A stretch of 64,000 nt of DNA from Pseudomonas gingeri (GTDB lineage: Bacteria > Pseudomonadota > Gammaproteobacteria > Pseudomonadales > Pseudomonadaceae), in assembly GCF_013385635.1 (NCBI RefSeq), contig NZ_JACAPR010000010.1:310001-374000 (forward strand). The letters are read 5' to 3'. A program made the translations under genes and the position numbers. Position 1 is the first letter of the stretch. Each line of letters starts with the position of its first letter. The notes under the pieces were generated by a model. It made no database searches. It worked only from the letters and a program-made list of their open reading frames with translations, and was not told the DNA's origin. This document shows positions 25,819-34,645 of the stretch, in pieces.

Positions 25819-26877
25819 ATGTCCGAGCACCCGTTCAATCGCCGTCGCTTCCTGTTGTCCGCCGCCGCCGGAGCGGCGGCCATCGGCCTCGCGGATATGG
25901 CTCCGGCCCTGGCGTCGACAAACCAGGGCGCGGCACCGTACCAGCGTCGGTCGAGCAAGGCGCTGACGCGTTTTGCGCTTCGTCAGGTCAGTACCGAACT
26001 GCTGGATATCGGCTACTACGAGGCCGGTCCGGAGAACGGTCGACCGGTGATCCTGCTGCATGGTTATCCCTACGACATCCACAGCTATGTCGACGTCGCG
26101 CCGTTGCTGGCGGCCCAGGGCTTTCGAGTGATCGTGCCGCACCTGCGCGGGCACGGAACTACCCGTTTCCTCGACAATGCCACGCCGCGTTCCGGCCAGC
26201 AGGCGGCGCTCGGCCAGGATGTCCTGGACCTGATGAATGCGCTGCATATCCCCGAGGCGGTGCTCGCCGGTTACGACTGGGGCGGGCGTGCGGCCTGTGT
26301 CGCGGCCGCCTTGCGTCCGAGCCGCGTGGTCGGTCTGGTCTCGGTCAACAGCTACCTGATCCAGGACATCGCCAAGGCTGCCAACCCGCTGCCGGCCCAT
26401 GTCGAATGGGGCATCTGGTACCAGCATTACTTCCAGACCGAGCGCGGGCGTGCGGGACTCGAGGCGAACCGCCGTGATATCGCGCGGATCCTCTGGCGCA
26501 ACAACTCACCGACCTGGCACTTCGATGATCGCACCTTCGACCGGGCGGCCGAGGCCTTTGACAACCCCGACCATGTCGACGTGGTCATCCATTCCTATCG
26601 CCATCGCATGGGGCTGGCGGCGGGCTACCCGGATTATGCCGAGGCCGAGCAGAAGCTCGCGTTGTTGCCGGCGATCAGCGTGCCGACCATCACCCTCGAC
26701 GGCGTCGCCGATGGCGTGATCGCGGCCACCGATGGCAAGGCCTCGGCGCCGCGTTTCAGCGGTCCGCGCAGTCATCGGCAGATCCCTGGCGTGGGCCACA
26801 ACCTGCCCCAGGAAGCTCCCAAGGTCTTTGCCGATGCGGTGGCCGAACTGGTGCGCGGCGGCAAATGGCGAACCTGA
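25819..26877 (+). CDS. Tat-exported alpha/beta hydrolase (epoxide hydrolase/dehalogenase-like)
   Basis: Encodes 352 aa. The twin-arginine signal NRRRFLLSAAAGAAAIG at residues 7-23 points to folded export to the periplasm. The hydrolase domain has HGYPY, the nucleophile elbow GYDWGGRAA with Asp rather than Ser (as in epoxide hydrolases and haloalkane dehalogenases), and a C-terminal VGHNLPQE histidine. GAGGAG precedes ATG. It follows bufC by 30 bp and may be the end of that operon. A second protein of the same shape, without the signal, is encoded at 33547. Confidence 0.82.
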   Translation: MSEHPFNRRRFLLSAAAGAAAIGLADMAPALASTNQGAAPYQRRSSKALTRFALRQVSTELLDIGYYEAGPENGRPVILLHGYPYDIHSYVDVAPLLAAQGFRVIVPHLRGHGTTRFLDNATPRSGQQAALGQDVLDLMNALHIPEAVLAGYDWGGRAACVAAALRPSRVVGLVSVNSYLIQDIAKAANPLPAHVEWGIWYQHYFQTERGRAGLEANRRDIARILWRNNSPTWHFDDRTFDRAAEAFDNPDHVDVVIHSYRHRMGLAAGYPDYAEAEQKLALLPAISVPTITLDGVADGVIAATDGKASAPRFSGPRSHRQIPGVGHNLPQEAPKVFADAVAELVRGGKWRT

Positions 26878-26952
26878 TCGGCTGCCCCACCGCGGCCTTT
26901 GTCCCACCCCTGGTTGATCCCTCCGTATCCCGTGGAGGCAAGGAGATAGAAC

Positions 26953-28287
26953 ATGAACAACACCCTCTCTGATGCAGGCAACGAATCGACGCCGGTAGAC
27001 CGGTTGTGTGTCGACCGCTACACCCAGGGCCTGATCGGCCCGAGCCAGGCCATGCTCGGCCCGCTGGCCGATGGCGGTACCCTGATTACCGGTACGCCGC
27101 CGGGCTGCTGGGGACCGATGATCACACCGGCCTTCCAGGGCGGCCATGAAGTGACGCAGCCGGTGGCGATTGCCGGTGCCGAAGTGGGCGACGCCGTCGC
27201 CCTGAAGATCCGTCGCATGCGTGTCACCTCCCTGGCGACATCCTCGGGGGTGATGAGCTTTGTCGAAGGGCGTTATCACGGCGATCCATTTGTTGCCAAG
27301 TTCTGCGCGGCCTGCGGTACCGAACATCCGGCCAGCCATGTCGAGGGCATCGGCGAGGACGCCATCCGTTGCGACAACTGCGGTGCGGAAGTCAGCGCAT
27401 TTCGCTTCAGCCATGGCTACGTGATCGTGCTGGATGCGGAGAACCAGGTCAGCCTCACCGTCAACCAGGCGGTGGCCGACCGGTTGGCGGGCAATGCCGG
27501 GCAGATGTCGGCGTTGCCGGAAATGGCGGCACAGCATTCGATCCTGTCACTGGCCCGGGCCGACATTCCGGGACTGGCGGCACATATGCGGCCGTTTCTC
27601 GGCAATATCGGCACCACACCGTCGCGGGACCTGCCGGACTCGCACAACTGCGCGGACTTCGGCCAGTACCTGGTGGGCGCGCCGCATCGTTATGGCATGA
27701 CCCATGAGCAACTGCACGAGGCCAAGACCGACGGCCATATGGACACCAACTCGGTCCGCGAAGGCTGCGTGCTGATCTGTCCGGTGAAAGTGCCGGGGGC
27801 CGGTGTGTACATGGGGGATATGCATGCGCAGCAGGGCAATGGCGAAATCGCCGGGCATGCCACCGATGTCTCTGGCGAAACCGAACTGACGGTGGAGGTG
27901 ATCAAGGGGCTGGCGATCGATGGTCCGATCCTGTTGCAGAACCTCGATGATCTGCCACCCATGGCCCGGCCGATGAATGCCGAGCAGCGCCGCAAGGTCC
28001 GTGAGCTGGGGGCCTTGTGGGGCCAGCACGAAGTCGAGGAGAGCGGTCCGATCACCTTTATCGGTAGTGGCGTGAACCTCAATGTGGCGACGGAGAACGG
28101 CTTGCGTCGTGCCGCCGCGGCCACCGGCCTGCCCTACGACGAAGTGCTCAACCGTGCCACGCTCAACGGCTCCATCGACATCAGCCGCCTGCCCGGCACC
28201 ATACGGGTGACTTTCCTGTGTCCGTTACCGGTACTCGACCGGATGGGTATCGGCCATCTGGTGCGGGAAAAATATCAGTTGGTCTAG
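26953..28287 (+). CDS. Acetamidase/formamidase family protein with zinc ribbon
   Basis: Encodes 444 aa; AAGGAG lies 7 bp before ATG. The FmdA/AmdA fold is suggested by GCWGPMITPAFQGGHEVTQP, PDSHNCADFGQYL, VKVPGAGVYMGDMHAQQGNGE and the C-terminal GIGHLVREKY. The enzymes hydrolyse formamide or short amides to ammonia and acid, with metal bound at the GDMHAxQG motif. Unusually, two CxxC pairs (CAACGTEH and CDNCGAE, residues about 118-145) form what looks like an inserted zinc ribbon. Substrate unknown. A strong terminator follows. Confidence 0.83.
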   Translation: MNNTLSDAGNESTPVDRLCVDRYTQGLIGPSQAMLGPLADGGTLITGTPPGCWGPMITPAFQGGHEVTQPVAIAGAEVGDAVALKIRRMRVTSLATSSGVMSFVEGRYHGDPFVAKFCAACGTEHPASHVEGIGEDAIRCDNCGAEVSAFRFSHGYVIVLDAENQVSLTVNQAVADRLAGNAGQMSALPEMAAQHSILSLARADIPGLAAHMRPFLGNIGTTPSRDLPDSHNCADFGQYLVGAPHRYGMTHEQLHEAKTDGHMDTNSVREGCVLICPVKVPGAGVYMGDMHAQQGNGEIAGHATDVSGETELTVEVIKGLAIDGPILLQNLDDLPPMARPMNAEQRRKVRELGALWGQHEVEESGPITFIGSGVNLNVATENGLRRAAAATGLPYDEVLNRATLNGSIDISRLPGTIRVTFLCPLPVLDRMGIGHLVREKYQLV

Positions 28288-28338
28288 ACCGCTATCACGC
28301 AAGGCTCCCTGCAAGTCTGGATAGACGTTTATATCCCC

Positions 28339-28374
28339 GGCCCCGATCATGCTCTTCGATCGGGGCCGTTTTTT
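28339..28374 (+). terminator. Rho-independent terminator after acetamidase gene
   Basis: A perfect 10-bp stem GGCCCCGATC / GATCGGGGCC with a 9-nt loop is followed by GTTTTTT. It sits between the convergent acetamidase and AraC-type genes. Confidence 0.9.
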
Positions 28375-28380
28375 ATGTGC

Positions 28381-29331
28381 TCAATGCCGCTGGCCCGACA
28401 GCATGGACGGGTAGGCGCCGTTGTGCCGGAACAGAGTCATGGCCGCGCTGCGTCGATAGTCGCTGGGCGTCTGGTTCATCTCGAAGCGAAAGTGCCGATT
28501 GAAGTTGGACAGGTTGCCGTAGCCGACTTCAAAACAGATATCGGCCACCGACATCTCGCTCTGCAGCAACAGCCGGCAGGCACGCTGCACCCGCAGTTTG
28601 CGCATCAGGTCGATAAAGCCATGCCCGGTGATGCGCTTGAAAAAACGTGAAAAACCCGGTTCGCTCATGCCCAGGCGCTGGGCTATCACCGACAGCCGCA
28701 GGTCGCCGGTCAGTTCCGTCAGCAGGTAATCGAAGGCCTTGTGAATGCGTTCGGAACTGCGTGCATCCAGGCTCGGGGCATAACAGACGCTGGCCAGCAG
28801 ATGCACCTCCGGCTCTGGCGCCTGCATCAGCGTATTGACCAGTTGCAGGAACAGGATCAGCCGCTCCAGACCCTCGGCGCGGCCAATTTCTTCCATCAAC
28901 CGCGCCGCCTGCAGTGCGGTCGCGCCGGTGAATTCCAGGCCGCGGCGGGCGCGCTCGAACAGGCTCTGCAAGCTGCCCAGTTCCGGCAAGGTGGCACGCA
29001 GGGCGAGCAGGGCGGCGCCGTCGAATTGCACAACGACATCGCGCCCGACCAGGTGCTCGCCGGGCGTCAGGTCGCCGATCCAGTCGTGGGGCAGATCGGG
29101 GCCGATCAGCGCGACATGGCCGGGACCGAACGCACCGATGTAGTCACCCGCCACCAGCTTGCCGCTGCCATGGCGGATCAGGTGCAGCTCGAATTCGGGG
29201 TGATGGTTCCAGCGGGCAAGCGGTGAGGGGTAGTCGTGTTCATGCCAGCGAAAGCCGTGGTCGGGTTGCGGCAGGATGACCTCCAGCTCGGCTGGTCGTT
29301 GCTCGAACAGGGCTGTTCGACTGTCAGCCAT
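28381..29331 (-). CDS. AraC-family transcriptional regulator (MtlR-like)
   Basis: Encodes 316 aa; AGAGG lies 8 bp before ATG 29331. The N-terminal half is a cupin-like sensor (HPEFELHLIRHGSGKLVAGDY). The C-terminal third holds two helix-turn-helices (LSVIAQRLGMSEPGFSRFFK and VADICFEVGYGNLSNFNRHF). Architecture and divergence from a polyol-type binding protein gene resemble MtlR, the mannitol/sorbitol/arabitol activator of fluorescent pseudomonads. The translation start carries an AACAACAA motif, so Crc/Hfq control of the regulator is likely. Confidence 0.82.
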   Translation of the reverse strand: MADSRTALFEQRPAELEVILPQPDHGFRWHEHDYPSPLARWNHHPEFELHLIRHGSGKLVAGDYIGAFGPGHVALIGPDLPHDWIGDLTPGEHLVGRDVVVQFDGAALLALRATLPELGSLQSLFERARRGLEFTGATALQAARLMEEIGRAEGLERLILFLQLVNTLMQAPEPEVHLLASVCYAPSLDARSSERIHKAFDYLLTELTGDLRLSVIAQRLGMSEPGFSRFFKRITGHGFIDLMRKLRVQRACRLLLQSEMSVADICFEVGYGNLSNFNRHFRFEMNQTPSDYRRSAAMTLFRHNGAYPSMLSGQRH

Positions 29332-29343
29332 GGCGTGTGCCTC

Positions 29344-29351
29344 TTGTTGTT
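29344..29351 (-). promoter_or_regulatory. Catabolite-repression (Crc/Hfq) motif before the AraC regulator
   Basis: Read on the minus strand the leader is AACAACAA followed by GAGG and then ATG. AAnAAnAA is the Hfq/Crc target in Pseudomonas, and here it abuts the ribosome-binding site. Confidence 0.55.
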
Positions 29352-29559
29352 ATGCAGCCCTTGAACATACGCCGTCTCAGCCGGGGTTCGCTAGCGTCTG
29401 TTGCAACCATGACCGGTACTTTTTTGATCGCTGGGGGCTTCGCCCTGGCCGGTTAAAAAAGTATCGGAAGGGCATCCCCGATTCGTTTGTCCGCCCCGGT
29501 GGAAGTTGCTGTAATCGGCGCGTCCGTCACGGCTGGCCGGCGTTCGTCCGACCGTGGTC

Positions 29560-29570
29560 AACAACAAAAA
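29560..29570 (+). promoter_or_regulatory. Catabolite-repression (Crc/Hfq) motif before the binding-protein gene
   Basis: AACAACAAAAA fits the AAnAAnAA consensus about 34 nt before ATG 29604. It is followed by a GGCGCC-rich inverted repeat and a GGAGA ribosome site. Together with the same motif on the divergent regulator it suggests dual repression by preferred carbon sources. Confidence 0.5.
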
Positions 29571-29603
29571 TAATAGCGCCTGGCGCCCAGGCCGGAGAAC
29601 CCG

Positions 29604-30920
29604 ATGAAGTTGATCGCCACAGCCCTTGCCCTGTCCGTCGGCCTCTCTGCCGCCTGGGCCTGCCAGGCCGCCGAAACCGTGACCATCGCCACCGTCAACA
29701 ACGGTGACATGATCCGCATGCAACGTTTGTCCAAAGTCTTCGAGCAACAGCACCCCGAGGTGAAGCTGAACTGGGTGGTGCTGGAAGAAAATGTTCTGCG
29801 CCAGCGCCTGACCACCGATATCGCTACCCAGGGCGGCCAGTTCGACGTCTTGACCATCGGCACCTACGAAACCCCGCTGTGGGGCGCAAAGCACTGGCTG
29901 GAACCGATGACCGGCTTGCCCGCCGATTATGACGTCGAGGATATCTTTCCCTCGGTACGCCAGGGCCTGTCGGTCGGCGGCACGCTGTATGCCTTGCCGT
30001 TCTATGGCGAAAGCACGGTCACCTATTACCGCACCGACCTGTTCAAGCAGGCCGGACTGAGCATGCCCGAGCACCCGACCTGGACCCGGCTCGGCGAATT
30101 TGCCGCCAAACTCAACCAGCCGGACAAGGAGCAGTACGGCATGTGCCTGCGGGGCAAGGCCGGCTGGGGCGAGAACATGGCGCTGCTGAGCACCATGGCC
30201 AATGCCTTTGGCGCACGCTGGTTCAACGAACAGTGGCAACCGCAACTGACCAGTCCGGAATGGACCGCCGCCGCCAATTTCTACGTCAATACCCTGAAGA
30301 AATATGGCCCTCCGGGTGTGTCGAGCAATGGCTTCAACGAAACCCTGGCACTGTTCAACAGTGGCAAGTGTGCGTTGTGGGTCGATGCCAGCGTCGCCGG
30401 CTCCTTCACCACCGACAAGTCGCAGAGCAAGGTGGCCGACGATGTCGGCTTTGTCGCGGCGCCGACGCAAGCGACCGACAAAGGCTCGTCATGGCTGTAC
30501 GCCTGGTCGCTGGCGATCCCGACCACCTCGCGACACAAGGAGGCGGCCAAGGCCTTCGTCGCGTGGGCGACTTCCAGACAGTATATCCAACTGGTCACCG
30601 ACACCGATGGCATCACCAACGTGCCGCCGGGCACCCGCCTGTCCACCTACAACGATGCCTACCTGAAGGCCGCGCCGTTTGCCAGGGTGACCCTGCAGAT
30701 GATGCAGCACGCCGATCCGGCGCATCCTTCCGCGCAGCCGGTGCCGTATGTGGGCATCCAGTACGTGACCATTCCCGAGTTCCAGGCCATCGGCACTTCG
30801 GTCGGCAAGTCGTTCTCGGCGGCGCTGACCGGACAGGTGACGGTCGAGCAGGCCCTGGCCGAAGCCCAGGCCAATACCGAGCGTGAAATGAAGCGTGCGG
30901 GTTACCCGAAAAAAGGTTGA
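29604..30920 (+). CDS. Polyol/sugar ABC transporter periplasmic binding protein (MtlE/SmoE-like)
   Basis: Encodes 438 aa with a signal peptide ending near QAAE (residue 23). It is a cluster-B/D type extracellular solute-binding protein with motifs QQHPEVKLNWVVLEENVLRQ, GGQFDVLTIGTYETPLW and LPFYGESTVTYYRTDLF, as in mannitol/sorbitol binding proteins. It would capture a polyol in the periplasm and pass it to a permease. No permease (MtlF/G) or ATPase (MtlK) gene follows; the next gene is a dehydrogenase, so it must use components encoded elsewhere or be an orphan. Confidence 0.87.
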   Translation: MKLIATALALSVGLSAAWACQAAETVTIATVNNGDMIRMQRLSKVFEQQHPEVKLNWVVLEENVLRQRLTTDIATQGGQFDVLTIGTYETPLWGAKHWLEPMTGLPADYDVEDIFPSVRQGLSVGGTLYALPFYGESTVTYYRTDLFKQAGLSMPEHPTWTRLGEFAAKLNQPDKEQYGMCLRGKAGWGENMALLSTMANAFGARWFNEQWQPQLTSPEWTAAANFYVNTLKKYGPPGVSSNGFNETLALFNSGKCALWVDASVAGSFTTDKSQSKVADDVGFVAAPTQATDKGSSWLYAWSLAIPTTSRHKEAAKAFVAWATSRQYIQLVTDTDGITNVPPGTRLSTYNDAYLKAAPFARVTLQMMQHADPAHPSAQPVPYVGIQYVTIPEFQAIGTSVGKSFSAALTGQVTVEQALAEAQANTEREMKRAGYPKKG

Positions 30921-30979
30921 TCGCCGGCGCCCGTTGTCGGGCGCATTCCCCCCAATCTGACGTAATGGATGAACTCTCA

Positions 30980-31753
30980 ATGAAACGACTGGAAGGCAAG
31001 AGTGCCCTGGTGACCGGTGCTGCCCGTGGTATCGGGCGCGCGTTTGCCCAGGCCTACATCGGCGAAGGTGCCACCGTGGCGATCGCCGATATCGACCTGG
31101 CGCGTGCCCGGGCCACGGCCGCCGAACTGGGACCGAACGCTTATGCGGTGAAGATGGACGTGACCGACCAGGCCTCCATCGATGGCGCCATCGCGACGGT
31201 GGTCGGGCATGCCGGCAAGCTGGATATCCTGATCAACAATGCCGCGTTGTTCGACCTGGCGCCGATCACCGAGATCACCCGGGACAGTTATGAGCGGCTG
31301 TTCTCGATCAACGTCGCCGGCACCCTGTTCACCTTGCAGGCGGCGGCCCGGCAGATGATCAGCCAGGGACACGGCGGCAAGATCATCAATATGGCCAGCC
31401 AGGCCGGGCGACGCGGCGAAGCGCTGGTGGCGGTGTATTGCGCCACCAAGGCGGCGGTGATCAGCCTGACGCAATCGGCGGGGCTGAACCTGATCAGCCA
31501 CCGGATCAATGTCAATGCCATCGCTCCCGGCGTGGTCGACGGCGAGCACTGGGACGGTGTCGATGCCCTGTTCGCCCGGCATGAAGGGCGGCCGTTGGGG
31601 GAAAAGAAACGGCTCGTGGCGCAGGAAGTGCCTTATGGCCGCATGGGCACCGCCGAGGACCTGACCGGCATGGCGATCTTCCTTGCCAGTGCCGAGAGCG
31701 ACTTCGTCGTGGCGCAAACCTATAACGTCGACGGTGGCAACTGGATGAGCTGA
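30980..31753 (+). CDS. Short-chain dehydrogenase, sorbitol/L-iditol dehydrogenase type
   Basis: Encodes 257 aa from ATG 30980 (GGA about 9 bp upstream; ATG 30965 also in frame). Classical SDR: cofactor motif TGAARGIG at residues 12-19, NNAALFD, catalytic Ser in NMASQAG, and YCATK. The insertion GEHWDGVDALFARHEGRPLG near residue 190 is typical of SmoS/PolS-type sorbitol (L-iditol 2-) dehydrogenases, which oxidise sorbitol to fructose using NAD. It lies 59 bp after the polyol-binding-protein gene and is probably cotranscribed. Confidence 0.85.
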   Translation: MKRLEGKSALVTGAARGIGRAFAQAYIGEGATVAIADIDLARARATAAELGPNAYAVKMDVTDQASIDGAIATVVGHAGKLDILINNAALFDLAPITEITRDSYERLFSINVAGTLFTLQAAARQMISQGHGGKIINMASQAGRRGEALVAVYCATKAAVISLTQSAGLNLISHRINVNAIAPGVVDGEHWDGVDALFARHEGRPLGEKKRLVAQEVPYGRMGTAEDLTGMAIFLASAESDFVVAQTYNVDGGNWMS

Positions 31754-31851
31754 TCATGAAAACTCGCTGATCGGCGTAGAAGGGGCTTGGCTCGGCCTGA
31801 GGCACGGTGCTACAAGAATCGCTGAAAACGTTATCCCTTTCTGAGGTCGAT

Positions 31852-32520
31852 ATGAAGCGCTGGATCGTCAATAACCGTGGGCTGCTGATCTTTCTCCTGT
31901 GCTTCGGCATCTTCCGGACTTCCATGGCGGACTGGAACCCGATTCCGTCGGGCTCGATGCGGCCAACCCTGCTTGAAGGCGATGTGGTGCTGGTCAATCG
32001 GCTGGCCTATGACTTCAAGTTGCCGTTGAGCGATATCTCCCTGGCAGCCCTGGGCACTCCACAGCGTGGCGATGTCGTGACCTTCACCTCGCCCAAGGAT
32101 GGCGTGCGCCTGATCAAGCGGCTGGTCGGGGTGCCGGGCGACGTGCTGGAAATGCGCAACGAGGTACTGTTCGTCAACGGCGTGGCGGCCCACTACAGTG
32201 ACGCCCGCGATATCGCCGAGCCGGGCGCCCACGAGACGAGCATTCCCGGGGTGTCCGTGACCGAGGCCGCCGACAGCAGCGTGCGCCGGGTGCAGTTTCT
32301 GCGTGGGGTTGCCGCCGCGCGGGATTTCGGGCCGATCACCGTACCGGCGGACAGCTACTTCATGTTGGGCGACAACCGCGACAACAGTGCCGACTCGCGC
32401 TACATCGGCTTCGTGCCACGCCACCTGCTGATCGGCCGGGCCCATCACATCGTGGTTTCGGCCGATATCCTCGGGCACTGGATGCCGCGCCTGGATCGCA
32501 CCGGCAAGCGTATTCTCTGA
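31852..32520 (+). CDS. Signal peptidase I (additional, LepB-type)
   Basis: Encodes 222 aa; GAGGT precedes ATG 31852. It has a single N-terminal membrane helix (GLLIFLLCFGIFRTSMA) rather than the two of housekeeping LepB, then the catalytic Ser in PSGSMRPTL, the catalytic Lys in RLIKRLVGVPGD, and the box E motif MLGDNRDNSADSR. It cleaves signal peptides at the periplasmic face. The main lepB normally lies with lepA and rnc; none is here, so this is a second copy of unknown specialisation. Confidence 0.88.
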   Translation: MKRWIVNNRGLLIFLLCFGIFRTSMADWNPIPSGSMRPTLLEGDVVLVNRLAYDFKLPLSDISLAALGTPQRGDVVTFTSPKDGVRLIKRLVGVPGDVLEMRNEVLFVNGVAAHYSDARDIAEPGAHETSIPGVSVTEAADSSVRRVQFLRGVAAARDFGPITVPADSYFMLGDNRDNSADSRYIGFVPRHLLIGRAHHIVVSADILGHWMPRLDRTGKRIL

Positions 32521-32540
32521 TGTCGGCGTGCGGCCGGCGT

Positions 32541-33437
32541 CTATTGATCGATGAAGCGGCGACGCCTGCCGATCTCCTGTACTGACTCGATCAGTGCATT
32601 GATGGCCGTATCGGAACGGTCGGAAAAGGCATGGAAGCGGGCCTTCGCCAGGGCTGGAAGTCCCTCGGCCGGGCCCAGTTCCCTGAGCCCTTCGCGCAGT
32701 TGGCTGCGGGCAATCGGGGTCACGGCGAAACCTGCCAGTGCCGCGGCAATGCAACCGGCCATGCTGCTGCTTTCAAATGCCAGGCGCCACGGCGTTGCCG
32801 CCAGGGCCAGCGCCTGGATGGCCGCCTCGCGGTAGACGCAAGGTTCCGGAAAGACGGCCAGGGGCAGGGGGACTGCGCTGTCCAGCGGCATTTTCGCCGC
32901 GTAGGCCCATACCAGCGGTTCCTCCCACAACAACTCGCCGCCTTCGTCCACCCGGCTGCACTGCTTGCCGAACACCACGTCGAGCTGGCCGAGTTGGCGC
33001 TGTTGCACCAGATCGGCGGTGATGCCGACCTTCAACTCGATGGAGGCCCGCGGATGGCTGCGGTTGAAGGATTGCAGAACGGCAGCCAGCCAGGTGCCGG
33101 CAAAGTCTTCCGAGGAGCCGACCCTGATACGTCCTTGAATGTGTGCTCCTCGCAACTTTGCCCGTACCTCGCGTTCCAGGCTGAGGATATTGCGCGCATA
33201 GGTGTAGAGGATCTCGCCCTCGGCGGTCAGGGACAGGCGGCGGGTGGTGCGCGACAGCAGCTTCACCGCGACATCGTCTTCCAGGCGCTTGATATGCCCA
33301 CTCACCGCCGACGGTGTCAGCGCCAGCAGGTCGGCGGCCGAGGCGAAGCTGTTGGTGTCGACCACCGTGAGAAAGGTGCGCAGCAAGGCAATGTCGAGGG
33401 AGGCGGAAATGGCGGCGAGGGAGTGGTCTGCGTTCAT
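32541..33437 (-). CDS. LysR-family transcriptional regulator
   Basis: Encodes 298 aa from ATG 33437, which puts the helix-turn-helix (LRTFLTVVDTNSFASAAD and LTPSAVSGHIKRLED) at the usual residues 18-50; upstream ATGs at 33479-33482 give an unusual extension. The C-terminal part is the periplasmic-binding-like effector domain. It diverges from an alpha/beta hydrolase gene across about 110 bp, the standard arrangement for a LysR activator of its neighbour. Effector unknown. Confidence 0.87.
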   Translation of the reverse strand: MNADHSLAAISASLDIALLRTFLTVVDTNSFASAADLLALTPSAVSGHIKRLEDDVAVKLLSRTTRRLSLTAEGEILYTYARNILSLEREVRAKLRGAHIQGRIRVGSSEDFAGTWLAAVLQSFNRSHPRASIELKVGITADLVQQRQLGQLDVVFGKQCSRVDEGGELLWEEPLVWAYAAKMPLDSAVPLPLAVFPEPCVYREAAIQALALAATPWRLAFESSSMAGCIAAALAGFAVTPIARSQLREGLRELGPAEGLPALAKARFHAFSDRSDTAINALIESVQEIGRRRRFIDQ

Positions 33438-33546
33438 TTCTGATTCAACTTGAAAAATTGATAATAGGCCTTTACTCATCATGAATGATTCGTAGCAGCG
33501 GCGGTAGTCTTTCTCCCAGACAACCGCCAAGCCCGCAGGAATTGCC

Positions 33547-34452
33547 ATGAACCATTCATTTGTCACTACACCGTTGCTGGACATCGCCTATCTGGAGTGG
33601 AACCCCGCTGGCGCCCGGGTTGCCGTGCTGGTCCATGGCTGGCCCGACAGCCCCGAGACTTGGACACGCACCGCCAGCCATCTGGCCGAAGCCGGCTACA
33701 GGGTGCTGGCGCCGGCGCTCCGGGGTTTTGCGCCGACGTGCTTTCGCCATGAAGACACCCCGCGCAGTGGTGCACTGGCGGCGCTGGGCATGGATCTGCT
33801 GGATTTCATCGATGCCATGGCGCTCGATCGCCCCGTGCTGGTCGGGCATGACTGGGGCGCCAGGGCCGTGGCCAATGCCTGTGGGCTTCGGCCTGGCGTG
33901 GCCGCGGGCCTGGTGATGCTCTCGGTCGGTTACGGTACCAACGATCCGAACCAGGTCATTTCCCTGCCGCAGGCGCGCAATTACTGGTACCACTGGTTCA
34001 TGGCGACACCTCGCGGTCAGCAGGTCGTCGAGAGCGAACGCAATGCCTTTGCCCGGATGATGTGGGACACCTGGTCGCCCGCCGGCTGGTACACGGAGCA
34101 GGATTTCCAGACCGCCTGCCGCGCCTTCGCGGGACCGGACTGGGCGGCGGTGGTACTGCATTCCTACCGGCATCGCTGGGGTTTTGTCGAAGGCGACCCG
34201 GCATCCCTTGCCGAAGAAGCGAAACTCAATCCGCCACCGGTATTGTCGATACCCACGCTGGTGCTGCACGGTGGCGCGGACAGCTGCAATCACCCGGACA
34301 GTTCCAAGGGCCGCGAGAGCTACTTCTCGGCGCGTTACGAGCGCGTACTGATCGAAGGGGCGGGGCACTTTCCCCAGCGTGAAGCGCCGGAGATTGTCGC
34401 GTATGAGATCCTGAGGTTTCTCAAGACCGGTATTCAGGAGCTGCCGGTATAG
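33547..34452 (+). CDS. Alpha/beta hydrolase (epoxide hydrolase/dehalogenase-like)
   Basis: Encodes 301 aa, cytoplasmic (no signal). Motifs are VHGWPDSPETW (oxyanion hole), VGHDWGARAV with an Asp nucleophile, and EGAGHFPQREAPE with the catalytic His. The Asp elbow points to epoxide hydrolase or haloalkane dehalogenase chemistry rather than esterase. It shares several segments with the Tat-exported hydrolase at 25819 (DTPRSG/ATPRSG, HSYRHRWG/HSYRHRMG), so they are paralogues. Probably controlled by the divergent LysR protein. Confidence 0.83.
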   Translation: MNHSFVTTPLLDIAYLEWNPAGARVAVLVHGWPDSPETWTRTASHLAEAGYRVLAPALRGFAPTCFRHEDTPRSGALAALGMDLLDFIDAMALDRPVLVGHDWGARAVANACGLRPGVAAGLVMLSVGYGTNDPNQVISLPQARNYWYHWFMATPRGQQVVESERNAFARMMWDTWSPAGWYTEQDFQTACRAFAGPDWAAVVLHSYRHRWGFVEGDPASLAEEAKLNPPPVLSIPTLVLHGGADSCNHPDSSKGRESYFSARYERVLIEGAGHFPQREAPEIVAYEILRFLKTGIQELPV

Positions 34453-34645
34453 AGAATACGTGCGAGGTCCTGCTTGCGGCGATAGCGCCCTGCCGTGCGG
34501 TATGAAGAAGCGGCGCTGACCATTTCTTCATACGCAGAACGCGTCGATTAATTTTTGACGTCAAAATGCCATCATTTTTTATCAAGATATTTCTAACTGG
34601 GTCGATACGCTGAAAAACCACACTGACCTGGAGGACATATCGTTC

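Noticed and set aside
29332..29603. Prolonged AT-rich stretch considered as a small RNA gene
   Set aside because: No promoter-terminator pair could be seen; the Crc motifs explain the A-rich segments.
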